Below are positions 52,360-53,374 of a DNA stretch of 53,374 nt, in pieces. The position numbers and the translations under genes were made by a program. The first letter of the stretch is position 1. Every line of letters begins with the position of its first letter. The notes under the pieces were generated by a model. That model had not been told where the DNA came from. It saw only the letters and a list, made by a program, of their open reading frames with translations, and did not search any database. Origin of the DNA: Lachnoclostridium sp. (GTDB lineage Bacteria; Bacillota; Clostridia; Lachnospirales; Lachnospiraceae); contig JAMPEY010000022.1 of assembly GCA_023664665.1 (NCBI GenBank), positions 1-53,374 of the forward strand. Direction: 5' to 3'.

Positions 52360-53370
52360 TTAGAACTTGTTTGCCTTCGCAGCTTCCTCAATCAGCACTG
52401 CCACAGCCACAGTAGCGCCTACCATGGGGTTATTGCCCATACCGATCAGACCCATCATCTCTACATGGGCAGGAACGGAAGAAGAACCCGCAAACTGTGC
52501 ATCGGAATGCATACGGCCTAAGGTATCCGTAAATCCATAGGATGCAGGACCCGCAGCCATATTATCGGGATGCAGGGTACGGCCTGTGCCGCCGCCGGAA
52601 GCTACGGAAAAATACTTCTTTCCGGCTTCGTTTCTCTCCTTCTTGTATGTACCTGCTACAGGATGCTGGAATCTGGTAGGGTTGGTAGAGTTTCCGGTGA
52701 TGGACACATCTACATTCTCCTTCCACATAATTGCCACGCCTTCCGGAACGCTGTTTGCGCCATAGCAGTTTACCTTGGAACGGAGTCCGTCGGAATATGC
52801 AATCTTTTCAACCTCTTTTACGGTGTTGGTATAAGGGTCATACTCTGTCTCAACAAAGGTAAATCCGTTGATGCGGGAAATAATCTTTGCAGCATCCTTT
52901 CCAAGACCATTCAGGATAACGCGCAGCGGCTTCTGGCGTACCTTGTTTGCCTTTTCAGCGATACCGATTGCGCCCTCTGCTGCTGCAAAGGACTCATGCC
53001 CTGCAAGGAAGCAGAAGCAGTCTGTATCCTCTTCCAAAAGCATCTTGCCCAGATTGCCGTGTCCAAGACCTACCTTACGGGTATCTGCAACAGAACCGGG
53101 AATGCAGAAAGCCTGCAAGCCCTCGCCGATTGCTGCGGCAGCTTCGGATGCCTTACGGCAGTTTTTCTTGATTGCGATTGCAGCGCCTACGGTGTAAGCC
53201 CAGCAGGCATTTTCAAAGCAGATGGGCTGGATCTTCTTAACCTGATCATAAACATCCAGACCCGCATCCTTGGTAATCTTCTCTGCTTCTTCGATAGAGG
53301 AGATACCATAGCTGTTCAGCACAGCATTAATTTTATCAATACGTCTTTCATATGATTCAAATAAAGCCAT
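52360..53370 (-). CDS. GGGtGRT protein
   Basis: A 336-aa protein of the GGGtGRT family, named for the motif in SVASGGGTGRTLHPDN. Further conserved stretches are GPASYGFTDTLGRMHSDAQF and the C-terminal GLIGMGNNPMVGATVAVAVLI. Several cysteines are conserved (ICFENACWAYT, TDCFCFLAGHE). The family is found in anaerobes; its function is unknown, and an iron-sulfur or cofactor role is only a guess. The gene is complete: the ATG is at 53370, four bases from the window edge, so its promoter and any upstream partner are outside. Confidence 0.88.
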   Translation of the reverse strand: MALFESYERRIDKINAVLNSYGISSIEEAEKITKDAGLDVYDQVKKIQPICFENACWAYTVGAAIAIKKNCRKASEAAAAIGEGLQAFCIPGSVADTRKVGLGHGNLGKMLLEEDTDCFCFLAGHESFAAAEGAIGIAEKANKVRQKPLRVILNGLGKDAAKIISRINGFTFVETEYDPYTNTVKEVEKIAYSDGLRSKVNCYGANSVPEGVAIMWKENVDVSITGNSTNPTRFQHPVAGTYKKERNEAGKKYFSVASGGGTGRTLHPDNMAAGPASYGFTDTLGRMHSDAQFAGSSSVPAHVEMMGLIGMGNNPMVGATVAVAVLIEEAAKANKF

Positions 53371-53374
53371 TTCC

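Overview
The window looks like a chromosomal stretch from an anaerobic, spore-forming Firmicute, most likely of the family Lachnospiraceae. This rests on gene content and order, not on a database search. The supporting signs are strong AGGAGG-type ribosome binding sites, the sporulation-linked genes ylbJ-like and ytfJ, the divergent rpmB / asp23-dak2-recG block, a U32 peptidase beside zapA, a methionine synthase without its reactivation domain, and a GGGtGRT-family protein. Most genes lie on the minus strand. I see no tRNA, rRNA, CRISPR array, prophage or intact insertion sequence.

Layout. Positions 1-90 hold only an IS-end-like repeat. From 0.09 to 7 kb lie a short-chain dehydrogenase, a HAD phosphatase overlapping an rRNA pseudouridine synthase, a YlbJ-like membrane protein (plus strand), a cell-wall amidase with membrane segments at both ends, a coiled-coil protein, coaD and rsmD. 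From 7 to 16.5 kb lie the topoisomerase IV pair (parC, parE), degV, recG, a DAK2-domain kinase and asp23. rpmB sits divergently at 16.75 kb. From 17 to 19.5 kb is a minus-strand run of a 107-aa protein, a DUF2953 protein, ytfJ, an unlisted-size 47-aa membrane protein and a coiled-coil/J-domain protein. It is divergent from a plus-strand HD-GYP-fold protein whose metal-site residues are partly replaced. From 20.8 to 30 kb are a NUDIX hydrolase, a class B PBP, an FtsW/RodA protein, a U32 peptidase, zapA, ruvB, ruvA and a MATE transporter: cell wall, division and recombination.

From 30 to 43.8 kb is a branched-chain amino-acid and methionine region: leuCD, ilvC, two different ilvN regulatory subunits, ilvB and metH. 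It is interrupted by a chemoreceptor, an ABC exporter and a membrane glycosyltransferase-like protein. ilvB-ilvN and ilvN-ilvC form two separate minus-strand units, and each ilvN has its own context.

From 43.9 to 52 kb the content turns accessory: two lipoproteins, small DUF4870, DUF2752 and DUF4190 membrane proteins (the last with a Ser/Gln/Tyr repeat region), a DUF6056-like polytopic protein translationally coupled to an HTH-TPR regulator, the decayed C-terminus of an MBL-fold hydrolase, a 235-aa unknown protein paired with a possible PH-like protein, and a bacterial poly(ADP-ribose) glycohydrolase (TIGR02452 type). The window closes with a complete GGGtGRT-family gene.

I found no clear new defence or biosynthetic system. 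The observations most worth checking are the metal-site-degenerate HD-GYP protein, the two ilvN genes with an ilvB of unusual active-site sequence, the coupled HTH-TPR/DUF6056 pair, the PH-like/235-aa/PARG cluster, and several structured or repeated intergenic elements.
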